Shown here piece after piece: positions 1-10,800 of a stretch of 64,000 nt of DNA (position 1 is its first letter; every line of letters starts with the position of its first letter). The DNA comes from Diphasiastrum complanatum. Taxonomy: Eukaryota; Streptophyta; Lycopodiopsida; Lycopodiales; Lycopodiaceae. Where the stretch lies: positions 59,044,865 through 59,108,864 of the forward strand of contig CM055095.1 of the NCBI GenBank assembly GCA_029204225.1, read 5' to 3'. The notes beneath the pieces were generated by a model. The model was not told the origin of the DNA, ran no database searches, and saw only the letters and a list, made by a program, of their open reading frames with translations. A program made the position numbers and the translations under genes.

Positions 1-251
1 TGAGACCGTAAAGTCTCACCCGAAACTGATGGAAGTGGAGAAGGGGATAACTGAGAAGTGGAGGGAAGGCTTCCTTTTGCGGAACTCAAAATCAAGCTTT
101 TGAGTTCAGCGAACGAGTCGTCCACACTGGACTTGAAATTGGCTAATGCCAACTTCAGTTCATCCACTTCTGTTACCAACTGGAGAAACTGCTCCTTGGT
201 AACCAGTTCGTCGAGTTCTTCGGCAAACTGTTCTTGTTCTTCCAATTCCAT
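1..251 (-). CDS. gag-like coiled-coil protein, partial
   Basis: Minus-strand frame open from a TAA near 375 to the window edge; the first ATG is at 251-249 (MELEEQEQFAEELDELV). The about 83 visible residues are acidic and heptad-like (LxxLVTEVDELKLALANF), then turn Ser/Pro-rich. A coiled-coil N terminus downstream of a PBS suggests Gag, but no conserved Gag domain is visible. Confidence 0.5.
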   Translation of the reverse strand, partial: MELEEQEQFAEELDELVTKEQFLQLVTEVDELKLALANFKSSVDDSFAELKSLILSSAKGSLPSTSQLSPSPLPSVSGETLRS

Positions 252-1241
252 TGATTCCTTCCCTTTTTTGTAAGCCAAGGCTTCTGTTTCAAGTTCGTCG
301 AAGCCTCTCTCCCGGGGTTGATCAGGTCCCTGAAGAGTGGTCACCTTGGAAACTGAAAGAGAGCTACCTTAACTTCTGAAGGAAAAAAAGTCTAAAAGAC
401 TAATTTACAACTGTACAAGGGGAAGGAAAGATGACTTAGCTATTTCTGAGGACTGTACTTCCAAAGAAATTACAAAGAGGAACCCTTTCAGCTCTTTTCC
501 CCAAGATTTCAGACCTGCTGTCCCGGAAAATGCCAGTTTGAAACTTCAAAACGGTGCCAAATTTTCCGGTACTTGAGTTGAGTAGCTGACTGATCTGATT
601 TCAGGTGTGGGGCTCCAAGAAACTGAGTATAAACCGGAATTTTACAACAAGAAATCCGGAATTTTTTGTATCTCTGCCCTCGCTGGCTGGACAGCCACCT
701 GTCTGGCCCAATTTTCTGAAATTTAAGGCCCAATCTTTGCTTGAATCTCTAATCTGAACTCAAGCAGTAGGTCGTTGGTCTGTGGCAATCCGGTTTGATG
801 TTCAAACTACTGAGAAATCCTCAAAAAGAGTAATGAAAAACCAATTTTTCACCTCCCTGTCCAGCGCTGGCCCTGTTGGGAATTTTCAGATTAAACTCCA
901 CTCAGATTTACTGAAATCCCTTTTTGAAATCAGAGATAGATTCCTGTATGTACAGCGATGGATCTACTGACTAAATCCTACTCTATTTCGCTGGGAAATC
1001 CGTAGAGAACCCTCTGAAATCGGGAAAAAAACAGCTATCTATCCAGTGAGTTACCTCTACAAAGAGTCTGATTCCTTTCTATTGTGATTTTTCAGTGAAA
1101 ATCAGAAGCTTGAAGGCTGCTCCTACAGCGATTCTCCTCCTCTAATCTTTTCTGAGAAACTTAGAGATCTTTCCTATCTTTTGATAGCTTTCTCTACTGC
1201 TGCTCCTGAACTCCCTAGGATGGAGATGGCTCTGATACCAG

Positions 1242-1599
1242 TGTAATAGATCCTAACACCACAGTAGGGCAAACACTAATTGATCCACCCAACCTTGCCT
1301 ACTCCCTGATATAGAGTAAGCCCGTCCTAGCCCAGTGTGAGGACTGGTAGCATGCAACTGCCAAGTGTCGGCCACGTGGCATTGACGTGGCCGACTGCAC
1401 GTCGGGACCCAACTGGGGGCCCTATCCTGCTGACAGGGTCCCTAGGCTGTGTTAGGCCCGCCATGGCTATGGACCGTGCTGGGGCACACTACTCACACTG
1501 TCTTGCCTTGTTGGTCATGTACGCTGGACACGACCCTGATTGTGGTATCTGACCTATCTGTGTTCCCTAGGGTTCGGCACTGGTTACGAGCTCGTAACA
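1242..1599 (-). repeat. 5' LTR with canonical TG...CA ends
   Basis: On the minus strand it begins TGTTACGAGC and ends CTATTACA, followed by a primer-binding site matching the 3' end of initiator tRNA-Met. The outer tip includes the 16-bp palindrome GTTACGAGCTCGTAAC (1583-1598). The partner LTR is outside the window, so the exact boundary rests on the TG/CA rule and PBS spacing. Confidence 0.65.
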
Positions 1600-1668
1600 G
1601 AGGGAAAGTGAAATTAAAAAATTAGGGCCAAAAATAGAAAACCATGTAAAATAGTATTTCTAGGCCCT

Positions 1669-2902
1669 TCATGTGTAAAGATAAACTGTGCGTCCACTAA
1701 TACTATCGAAAGTAGAGAAGTATGGACTATAATGCGTGTCCATAACAACGACAGTCATGGACCATGTCGTTCGGGCTCTTACAATGATAACAGAGACGCT
1801 TCTGCTGAATCTCAACAAACTTTGAATAGCGACGAACAAAGGCGGAGCGGGGTGCAAGAGGGCGAGCATGAGCGACAGTAGTAGAAGCCGGGCCAATAAA
1901 AGCAATCGAAATAGTAGGCATCCCTAAGCGAGGGAGGGAAACCGAGAAGAAGTGGATAACTCAGGGTACTTATGCTGCAAGGTAGTGGCCAAGGAAATAG
2001 CATCAGAGAGAGTAGGAGGCCGGAAGGATGACACATCATATTGTAAAGAACTTCTAAGACCAGCAATAAAGCGTGAAATAAGCTCAGTAGGGTGGAGATC
2101 ACCAAAAAGGTAAAAAAGCTCATTAAACTGGTCAATATAAGCAGTCAACTCACTAGTATGGGTAAGGTTGGCAAACAGATCACGCTGGCGAATTAGCCAC
2201 TGGGGGTCAATCATAGCCATACGAAGGTCATGACGAAAGATAGGCCAAATGCAACCCCTCATGAGCAGACTCAGGAGTCAAAATGGTAAACATGCCACCA
2301 AGTTTGAGCTCGACCATCTAGATGTAATGTAGCCTATTGGACCTTTTGGGTTTCAGTCTTGGGATACATAAGAAAATAGGTCTCTAATTTAGAGAACCAA
2401 TTCTCCAAAATATTCCCATCAGATGAGCTAGAGTAAGTGGTAAGCTGGATGCGATCACGAAAATCACGAGCAAAATGTGGCTCATGATTTCCAGGAAAAG
2501 TAGGGGAGGGAAAACTTGGTGATGCTAAGGGAAATCCAGGTGGTGGTGCGGGAGACCCATAAGGAGAGCCAAAAAGACTACCATCATATGAAGATTGACC
2601 AACGTACTACCAAAAAGCACCTCCTGAAGATGAAGAGGGAGAGGTAGTAATCAGACTTAGTATGGGGAATAAAGGGGCTTTGCCAGGACGATGAAGGTTC
2701 TCTGGCAATGTGGTATCACCTCGAGGCATGATGGTCTCAAGGCTAGAAAGGACATGATCGATACGACTCTCAAGACGATCCATGCGGCATCAATGTGTGT
2801 AAAACAATCGTCTAAAGAGCTTCGTGGCGGATCGTCCGCTGAAGAAGTAGTCATAGGTGATAAGGAAAAGACAAAACCTGGGGAGAGGACATTCGTCGTC
2901 AC
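1669..2902 (-). pseudogene. gypsy gag, decayed
   Basis: The best block (2262-1924) reads FRHDLRMAMIDPQWLIRQRD and then a typical retrotransposon Gag domain, close to the Gag at 20847-21290. Downstream the CCHC knuckle survives as CYHCKSPNDMVHDC (near 1800), with the zinc-binding His changed to Asp. The N-terminal half (2900-2270) is spread over other frames, so frameshifts are present. Confidence 0.72.
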
Positions 2903-3273
2903 CCCAACTTAGTCTATCTTCCAAAAATCATTGAAATGGCACAAAAACAGCCAAGAAAGATGGTATAGGACAGCCTAATAAAGGGATGAAAAAGGCTGGA
3001 GATATGCAAAACTAGCAAAAAAACAATAAAACAATGCTGTTAAAAAAAATACTTCAAAGGTGTGAGTAAGGCACGATAATGATGGTTGAAGATAGGTGTC
3101 CACGCTGCCAAACAAAGGCCTGGGTAAGATCCTTCGTCCAATGGTAGTGCCAACAAGATAGGTGGAAAGCTGAAGATGATGAAGCCAATATAGGTGCCAA
3201 CCAGCCACCAAAATGTTGTCAAACAAGCTGGAAATGGGTTGGAAATTTGGACAACAAAGTGAAGAGGTAAGAG

Positions 3274-3351
3274 GGCGCTGTAAAAGAAGCAACAATGTTG
3301 GTTTTTGGGACAGGCGCTGTAAAAGAGGCAACAATGTTGGTTTTTGGGACA
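3274..3351. repeat. 39-bp tandem duplication in the gypsy leader
   Basis: Two adjacent copies (3274-3312 and 3313-3351) beginning GGCGCTGTAAAAGA, nearly identical. A local duplication in noncoding leader sequence. Confidence 0.8.
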
Positions 3352-3654
3352 GCAGAAACGGGAAAATGAGTGGAGTAAGGCCCTGGAAATGAGTGGGAAT
3401 GGGCTGATTTTTGGGACAGCAAATGATGCAAACTGGAGGTGAAATAGGGTGCTAGGAGCAGTAGGTGAGCGCCCAAAATGGGCAGCAAAGGGAGGTTGAT
3501 AAGAAGAGAAAATGCTGAAAAATGAAGGGCTGGGTGGGTGCTGATCCTCCTCCAATCGGTGATAAAAAGACTTGCAAGGCAAGTAGATTCATAGGCTGAA
3601 GATCCAAACTGTAGATGGGCGCCCTCCTGAAGAGAAAAATCTGCTCAGGAAAAT

Positions 3655-3666
3655 GCTCTGATACCA
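3655..3666 (-). other. primer-binding site
   Basis: TGGTATCAGAGC on the minus strand, complementary to the 3' end of initiator tRNA-Met, immediately after the LTR. Confidence 0.75.
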
Positions 3667-4032
3667 AGTTACAAGCTAAGATTCACTAACTATGCTAGAA
3701 AGCAGGACTTAGGCTAGAAAACATGAAAGAGAGAATGTTTAATGAGGCTAAAGAAGAGCAATCATCATCAACTGAATAAAAGACTACAATGCTGCTCTAT
3801 ATATACCCTACTAATGAACCCCAAAGTAGGAATTTAATAGTAGAGGGAGGCAGAAGATTTGGAGGGAAAATAGTGTGCCCCTCCAATAGGACCCCCACTC
3901 CAAATCAGTATGACCAAGTCCTAAAAAACCAAATAGGGCCCACGGCCAGGACATGAATAGAAAGGGCCTGCTCATGCATAATAAAGAATAAAAGAATGGA
4001 TGCGGCGAATGTAATGAGCTGAGTCCATAACT
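3667..4032 (-). repeat. 5' LTR (366 bp), AGTTA...TAACT ends
   Basis: On the minus strand it starts AGTTATGGACTCAGCTC and ends GTAACT, directly followed by TGGTATCAGAGC. The first 50 bases are clearly homologous to the LTRs at 20016 and 25002. It keeps the 'GTGGGGG...GGGCACACTATTTTCCCTCC' type motif and a TATATATA box near 3800. Confidence 0.75.
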
Positions 4033-4535
4033 GTCTCAGGAAGGTAGGATATGCCAGCTATGTACCATAGGAGAGTTTGAGATAGAGGAGCATTTTATCT
4101 TCTCGCGCCTACTATGTTGTGAGATTAGGGGAAGATACCACTGCTTGGTATCATTTGTGGTCTAGAGATGTGTTTTCTTGGTCCTCAAGGAGATGTTTCA
4201 CTTGAGAAGCAAGGTATGTAGTACCACTACTGCCAATACTGAAGTGATTTTCAATCTTACATCACCTCCTATTTCTTGAGATGGCACCCACAAATAGATA
4301 CTGATGCTGAGTCAAAGTTAGTGCCAACGGATGAGGTAGACATTCCCTCTCATCATTGGGATTGGAGATACCACTGCTTGTTATCATTTGTGGTCCAGAG
4401 ATGTGTTGCCTTGATGCTCAAGGAGATGTTTTGCTTGAGAACCAAGGTATGTAGTACCACCACTGACAATACTGAAGTCATTTTCAATCCTACATCACCT
4501 CCTATTTCTTAGATGGTACCCACATATAGATACTA
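4033..4535 (+). mobile_element. LINE 3' fragment with duplicated segment
   Basis: A + strand frame near 4045 reads RICQLC, then EIEEHFIFS and EIRGRYHCL. That is the zinc-binding C terminus (zf-RVT type) of the LINEs found on the minus strand between 28360 and 42480. No RT is present: only the 3' coding end. Its left edge touches the gypsy LTR. Confidence 0.65.
4133..4535. repeat. diverged duplication, 233-bp period
   Basis: About 170 bp starting AGATACCACTGCTTG (4133-4302) recur at 4366-4535 with scattered differences. The unit covers the end of the LINE coding region and flank, so the duplication occurred after insertion. Confidence 0.8.
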
Positions 4536-5462
4536 CCCATCAATGCTACGTACCACTCAGCATTGCAGACCTCCTTGGATAGATCACACTGGCCTACCAC
4601 ATGTGCACCATAGATTTGCACCATGATGTACAACACCACCATCTGCCATTTCAGCTACCATTATGACCTCTTCTTTAGTCCTCTATCCCAAGACAGTCCA
4701 AAGACACTACTATTTCATTCAATTGTGCAGACATAGATCTATGAGATATTGTTGATGGCTGGCTATGGCTTCATTATTAGCTTCTGGTACTACTACCTTC
4801 TAATAGACTTGACTTAATTTCATTTCAGAGACGTTTTTATGCTCCCGTTGTATGAATTACAATTGATATGTACCTTTTAGTCTTATGTACCTTTGAGTAC
4901 TCAAAAGAGATCAATATACATTTCTTTCATTTTTTCTTTATTTCTCTTCTCCGCCTTTCAGGCTCCCCTTCCCTTTTGTGGGGCCATCTCCCAGCACCCT
5001 GTCCCAGGCCATGTGGGCCAGTGCCTCTCCATCAGCCAAGTTATTTCTTCATTCCAGTCTTGACCATTTACTTATTACAATTGCTTTGTCACATCGGGGA
5101 TAAAGTCAAAATATTTGGGAAAAGATACCCTCTAGAAGGCTATAGTTGCATTGAACAATGGATGAGTGATTTGATTGCTTTGGCTTTTCTTTTATAAAAC
5201 TTGTTGATATGTACTTAACAGCTGCATTTTGGTGACATCAGATGCCTGGAGCAGAAATAGACCATGCATTTTGGTCTCCAAGGAGGTCCCGAACTTGGGA
5301 CCAAAGAAAGTTTGGATACCAAAACATTAGCTTTTGGCAAGGCAGTAGCATATAAAATGCTTTTTTAGCAAACGATTTAGTTAACTGATCAAAGAAATCT
5401 GGTGGATTATAGTGATAAATGATTATTAAACTAGGCTTAGCCAAAGCCCCCTCAGTGAGAAG
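4536..5462. other. no feature recognised
   Basis: Only short open frames without recognisable motifs. An upstream APC7 exon may be hidden here, but no candidate joined in phase. Confidence 0.4.
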
Positions 5463-5715
5463 CATAGTTGCACTGCGTTTCAGAAACATGTTTCTGAAAT
5501 ATGAAAAAAATTCCCAGAAACAATTTTTTTTTTTTTTTGGTTTTTTTTGGGCAATATGGGTATTAGGTGAAAGCTCTAATTAAGAGCATTATTATTGTGT
5601 ATTTTGCCGAGTGTTTCGGGTGCAGGATGGTCTAGTTTAGGTGCATTAACTCCCAGGTGTATGCTTTAAGGTTTCCGAAATGCACCCTCCCAGAATCGCG
5701 ATTCTGTGCAACTAT
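5463..5715. mobile_element. hAT-like miniature element, 253 bp
   Basis: Perfect 11-bp terminal inverted repeats: CATAGTTGCAC at the left and GTGCAACTATG at the right. The interior (GGGTATTAGGTGAAAGCTCT, and TTTCGGGTGCAGGATGGT) recurs in reverse orientation in the longer element at 58101-58804, which has an 8-bp target duplication. Flanks here show GTGAGAAG at the left and CTGAGAAG two bases beyond the right end, a possible imperfect duplication. No coding capacity. Confidence 0.78.
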
Positions 5716-6185
5716 GGACTGAGAAGTAACATATGAATTAGGTTTTGAATTGTGCACCTTAAGTATGTTATAATGATCTAAAGTATTTCTGAATGCTCAA
5801 ACTTTGTTTTTCTTGGGGAACAGCAAAAGTATGTTATTTTTTAAATATTTGTTTTTCAAGATGTCCAATTGTGTTCATCTATGAATATTGGTTTGTCTTT
5901 CTTAGTCTATCAAAGATGGTCATGCTTGAAAATCATGTTGAGTACACGATGGTATATTTCGAGACGCACTCTTGAGCTTAGACTAGTGCACTAGCTTGCA
6001 TGGCAGAACATTGTAATAAAACTTCCCTTCCATTTTTGTTCCTTCAGATTTTTGGTGGGTATATTGTGCCTGATTCGAAATATCTTGTCCTAGAGCGAGG
6101 GTTATTTATTTATTTATTGGTCATTTTCTTCTTGTAACTTTCTCAAATCTTTGTCGTATATCATTTTGTAGCAATGGAATTGCAG
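5716..6185. other. presumed APC7 intron or upstream sequence, no feature
   Basis: AT-rich, contains runs of TTTATTTA and a possible polypyrimidine stretch before the 6186 acceptor. No exon recognised. Confidence 0.4.
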
Positions 6186-6301
6186 ATGGAAGGGATCCCC
6201 TCAAAAGCTAGGAGTTTGCGAATAAATCTGACTTTGGCAAAATTGTATCGAACTACTGGATACGACCGTGCAGCTATAGCTTCATACCGAGAGTGTCTCA
6301 G
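6186..6301 (+). CDS. APC7: APC7 exon: TPR segment beginning MEGIPSKAR
   Basis: The exon starts after a TTGCAG acceptor and encodes MEGIPSKARSLRINL followed by a TPR helix pair ending YRECLR. It stops before GTAAAG with two bases of the last codon (AG), completed by the first base (A) of the next exon. An alternative acceptor at 6170-6171 would start the exon at 6172 and add a few codons. 'EGIPxKAR' followed by 'LAKLYR' is characteristic of plant APC7. Confidence 0.82.
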
Positions 6302-6589
6302 GTAAAGTGTATCAGGAGAGTCTCAATCCAGTAGTTTGGTTTCCACTTTCTCAGTATGAAATAAAATTGCTGGAACAACACTGTTTTAGAATACAGTAGA
6401 ATATTAAAATACCAGATTTGTTATCATATTTGAAGGATGAACATGCTATTATGGCTTCTATAACTTATAATCTTAGAAAATTGAATTCTTTCAAGGGAAT
6501 ACCTCCAAGAATTGTTGGAAACAAGGAATAAGCAATCAAGGGGTGAACACATTGCAATCAACTTTCACTAGGCTGTGCATATTAGGTGA

Positions 6590-7000
6590 CAGGTCACATA
6601 TATAATTGAGATTTAAGGGCAGTGTGGTAGTTCTGACCAAAACCACACAAGAACAATGATAGAACTTTATGAGAAATGTAATGATGTTGATCGAACGAAT
6701 GAGTGGAGACATTAGATTCCACAATCCAAGGGATTGTGAGAGGATTAGGTGTGCCAATTTTATACCCTTGGAGAGCTTGAGACCGAGGAGCATTTTATTT
6801 TCAAATGTCTTATATGTTGTGATATGCAAGCTTGATTCCACTATTTAGATGGAAAACACCCTGTCACACTTCAATTTTTTATCTCCTATGAGCACCCAAG
6901 ATGTGCAGCATTGATGATTTGACATATGTTTTACTATCAAGTGTGACATACCTATGAAGGTCCGACTCAGGCATGCATGTCCTTTTTCCCCAAAAATTGC
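6590..7000 (+). mobile_element. decayed LINE 3' fragment
   Basis: Broken + strand frames resemble the LINE C terminus: FHNPRDCERIRC, then GELETEEHFIFKC, then HPVTLQFFISYEHPRCAALM. These match the order in the better copies (ERICQLC, EEHFIFICP, TPVTLRSL.TYEDPRCVALM). Several stops and shifts. Ends are approximate. Confidence 0.6.
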
Positions 7001-7469
7001 TATATAGAGGATTATGAGGATGACTTTGCCACATAAGTTCTTCAAAGAGATCATAGATGATGATGAAGTTTTTCAGTCACATGAACTACATGTAGGAATT
7101 GTCACCCCATAACTAGGACTAGGATAAAGGGAATGAGGTATGGGGAAACGCCAGGAGACGCGTATCTTGAATACTATGCTTCATATCAACATAATCTCTC
7201 CCTTGCAGAGTAAATACTAAATCCCTTTCTTCCTCAAATTATCCTTCTCTTCGACATGCACTATTGTAACTACCTTGCGCTAGTTTGCTTTTGTGATAAT
7301 ATGGAGCTTCCCCATTTCTTGTATCCTGTTTATTAATTATCGTTTCCCGTTTCCCAAGAGGTGCACTTTTGCCAGGTGGGAAAATGATTCTCAAAACTAT
7401 GCCATCTTGCCATGCCACTTGGTCTTCTTCAACCATTATTGATTCACATAGAAGATTGGGATTGCAATA
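7001..7469. other. intron sequence, no feature recognised
   Basis: Lies between the LINE fragment and the hAT target site. Open frames here are chance or shadows. Confidence 0.4.
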
Positions 7470-7477
7470 GTATGGAT
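7470..7477. repeat. hAT target-site duplication, left
   Basis: GTATGGAT, repeated exactly at 13951-13958. Confidence 0.8.
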
Positions 7478-7530
7478 CATAGATCCAGCGGTACCAGGAT
7501 CCGCGGATCCCCGTACCGCGGATCCAGTGT

Positions 7531-7562
7531 GGTACCGCGGATCCATACTGATCCGCGGTACC
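7531..7562. repeat. subterminal hairpin of the hAT left end
   Basis: A perfect 13-bp inverted repeat (GGTACCGCGGATC and its complement) around a 6-base loop CATACT. It shares the GGTACC and CCGCGG words with the right-end palindrome, so it may be a transposase-binding or end-pairing structure. Confidence 0.85.
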
Positions 7563-7873
7563 ACAATATATATTATTTTTTAATATATAATATTTTTTAA
7601 TATTTAGTATATTACTATTTTTTTTTAACCTAATCTCCCCCCCTCGCTTCATCTCTCTCCCTACCCGTCGCCCTACTGTCCGCGCCCTCTCTGTTGTATG
7701 CCCATTGCCGTACTGTCCGCGGCCTCCCGACTGTCTTCGCATTGCACTGATCGCGTCCTCCCCTGCAATTGCTATTTCGGCCTTTATTGTGGTTTTTTCA
7801 AGCCTTCCGACTCCTATCGCACCCATAGAGATCTCTGCCTTTCTACAGGGAATCCCCAGTCCTTTCTACAGAG

Positions 7874-10800
7874 ATGGTGCATTCCAACCTTGCCGATCTG
7901 TGGGACGAGGTGGACATTGTCAGGCGGGTTCCCGACAAGTCTAACAAGTCCGGTGCAAGGATAGTGCGCTGTCGATATTGCCTGGCCGAGTTCGTTGCCA
8001 CCCTCACTCGCCTTAAAGGCCACCTACTCGGCGCACGCGCGAGAGATGGTGGCACACTGAATGCTGCCCCCTGTGCCAGCATGTCCGTTCCCGTCAGGCA
8101 GCGACTTTTGGATACCTACGGGCCACGTCTTGTGGCGGGGGAGAACACCATTTCGGAGATTGTTCTTCGGTTTTGCACCGCTCCTTACGTGGTTGACCCC
8201 GAGTTGCTGCCTGCTTGGCTGGCACACATGAGGAGAGGGAGTGCATCCTCGTCCAGTCCCTTTGCCCCTCATCCCCCTCAGACAGTTTTGCCTCACGCAC
8301 CCCCATCTGCACCCATTCCGGTGGATCCTGTCCCACCACGTCCGCCAGTTGCCACTGTGGTTCCACCACCACCTACTGTTGCTCGCACTCCCCCAGTTTA
8401 CAACTTTCTCATGGACTCTCCGCCTCCCGAGCAGGAGCAGGCCCCGGATGCTAGTGACGAGGCCTTCCAGGATGTTGAGGAGATCCCTTCCTCCCTCCCT
8501 TCACATCCGGATGACCTCCCTACCCAACAGTTTTCGTATCCCATGCCAGATGTCCACCCTCCACCAGTGTACCCCACTTATGCTGCTGCACCCATCCCGG
8601 CCAGTGCATCCCACTCTCCCCATTCCATGTTTACAGCTGATGCATCCACTAGTGCCCAGCCTGTCGCGTCATCATCCATTCCCGTCACGTTTGGTGCACC
8701 GTGCTGGAGGTCCGCTACCCGTCGCCCAGCTGGGAGAGTTCTTAGGCAGCAGAGCATTCGCGGCGCGCATCAGCCGCACATGGATAGAGAGGCCACATAG
8801 GCCGTGGCCAGCCTGATTTATGAGCTGAACCTTCCATTTGCCATCACCGACTCCGAGCCCTTCAGAAGGGCTTTCCGCCTTGCACAGTCTGTCAACCCTA
8901 GCTGGAGAGTCCCTAGTTCAGAGGTTGTCCGCACACACATGTTGAGGGATAGGGTCGAGTCATTGTCTAGAGAGATGGAGCCTCTACGTCGCCACTGGGC
9001 CACTTACGGTTGCAGCATCATGTCCGATGGCTGGACTGATGTCAGGAGGAGGCCGATCCTCAACATATTGGTCTCCAGCTGCATGGGCACAGTTTTTGAG
9101 GGCAGTGGATTGCAGCAGGGGGGGGAGAGTCATATCTGCAGAGTTCATGTTTGATGTCATCAGGTCTTCCATCCTGTCCATAGGCCCACAGCATGTCGTC
9201 ACAGTGGTTGACGGACAATGCCACGAACTGCATTCAGATGGGTGTACTGCTAGAGGCCGAGTTCCCTCACATTGTTCATACCCCCTGTGCCGCGCACGGC
9301 ATAGACCTTCTGATGGGGGACATAGGTACAATTCCCTGGGTTAGAGCCATCGTCCGTGAGGCCCTCTTCTTGGTGACAAAAGTCACCAGGAAAAGGCGTG
9401 TTCTTGCCATGTTCCGGGTGTTCAGCCATCTAGACCTCCGTAAGCCAGCCCCCACACGCTTTGCATTCGACTTGGTGGTCATCGACCGTCTGATCAGGTG
9501 TAGGGCGCAGCTTCTACAGATGGTTGCCAATGATCTTTGGTGTGCCAGTACATTTCCGCGCACTGAGGATGGGGAGCACTTTTCTTCCACGGTGAGGGGA
9601 GACCAGTTCTGGAGGGATGCACAGACATTGTCAGGACTGCTTCGACCACTTTACATTGTGCTCCACATGGCTGACAGCGAGGGGTCGACACTTGGACTGG
9701 TATATGAGCTCATGGACCGAATTGGACAGTTCCTGCAGCTGCCCATCTTGCAGCCAGAGAGGTAAGCAGTGTAGTAATGTAATTGGCCTTTATCTTTTCA
9801 GTACTTGCTAGTTTGTTTTTCTGTCAATGTTAAGTTTTTTCGTAATGCCCTACACCACATGCCTCTCACCTGCAGGATGACCGAGCTGAAGTTCATCTGG
9901 GAGACGCGGTGGAACTACTTCCACATGAGTATCCACAGCGTTGCACACATACTGCATCCCCTCTTCCTCTCTCCGACACAGATCGCAGACAGGGAGCTCG
10001 AGGCCGATTGGCTTCAATACATTCACAGAGTGGGTCCACACATAGGTTTGGATCCTATCAGGCTCATGGAGGAGCTCGCTGCATTTCGTTTCGGCATGGG
10101 CACATTCGGCCACCCGGCTGCTCAGGATCCAAAGAGGAGGCAGCTACCCATTACCTGGTGGACCATGTTCGGTAGCACATACCCATCTATACAGCGTCTT
10201 GCACTGCGTGTCCTTTCTCAGGTATGCATCTCATTTTATCCTCCATTGCTGTGTTTCGTTGAAGTTCCACCCCTGCCACAATGTGCTGAAGTATTTCAAT
10301 GCACGTACCACCGGACTGTGCTGCCTCCGTGTGTGAGCATGATTGGAGCACATGGGCACTCATTCACACGAGGAGAAGAAACCGGTTGTCAGTGAGTCAG
10401 TTGGAGCGGTTGGTGTTCTGTAGCACCAACGCACGTCTCGCCAGGAGACTTCCGACCATTACGAGCGCATTGTAGGTGATAAGCTAATCTTTCATAGCAT
10501 GTTGGTTGACTCCTGGTATGTTGGTTTCATTTCTTGATAGAGTTGTCTCCCTGACATGCAAATTTTAAACCTTGCAGACGAAGATATCTGATTTGGAGCG
10601 CCAGGTTGACTTGCCTATGGACAGCACCCATCCCATGCCTGCAGATGACCTGGGCACACAATTGATGGCAGAGAGAGAGAGGGAGCTTGCCGAGATGAGA
10701 GAGAGAGAGAGAGAGAGCTTGGGCTTGAGCACAGAGAGCCTACATTGTACGAGGCAGATGAGCCAGTGTCAGAGGATGATCAGGATGAGGATGAGCCCAT

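Larger units (their letters stand above)
1..1599 (-). mobile_element. LTR retrotransposon, 5' end only, minus strand
   Basis: On the minus strand the order is a 358-bp LTR (1599 to 1242), one spacer base, a TGGTATCAGAG primer-binding site (1240-1230), a leader of about 1 kb, then an open gag-like frame that runs off the left edge. The element appears inserted in a gag region that begins right of 1600. The lineage is not known because no pol is visible. Confidence 0.7.
1600..4032 (-). mobile_element. Ty3/gypsy element, 5' part (LTR, leader, gag), minus strand
   Basis: 5' LTR at 4032-3667, PBS at 3666-3655, a leader of about 750 bp, and a gag region to about 1700. The pol half is missing from the window, where the left LTR element interrupts it. 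LTR and Gag resemble those of the elements at 14041-19206 and 20016-25421. The right flank enters a LINE fragment at 4033, so this element seems to have landed in that LINE. Confidence 0.75.

Noticed and set aside
5455-5725. perfect 8-bp target duplication for the short miniature element
   Set aside because: GTGAGAAG and CTGAGAAG differ by one base and the right copy is offset by two bases; only suggestive.
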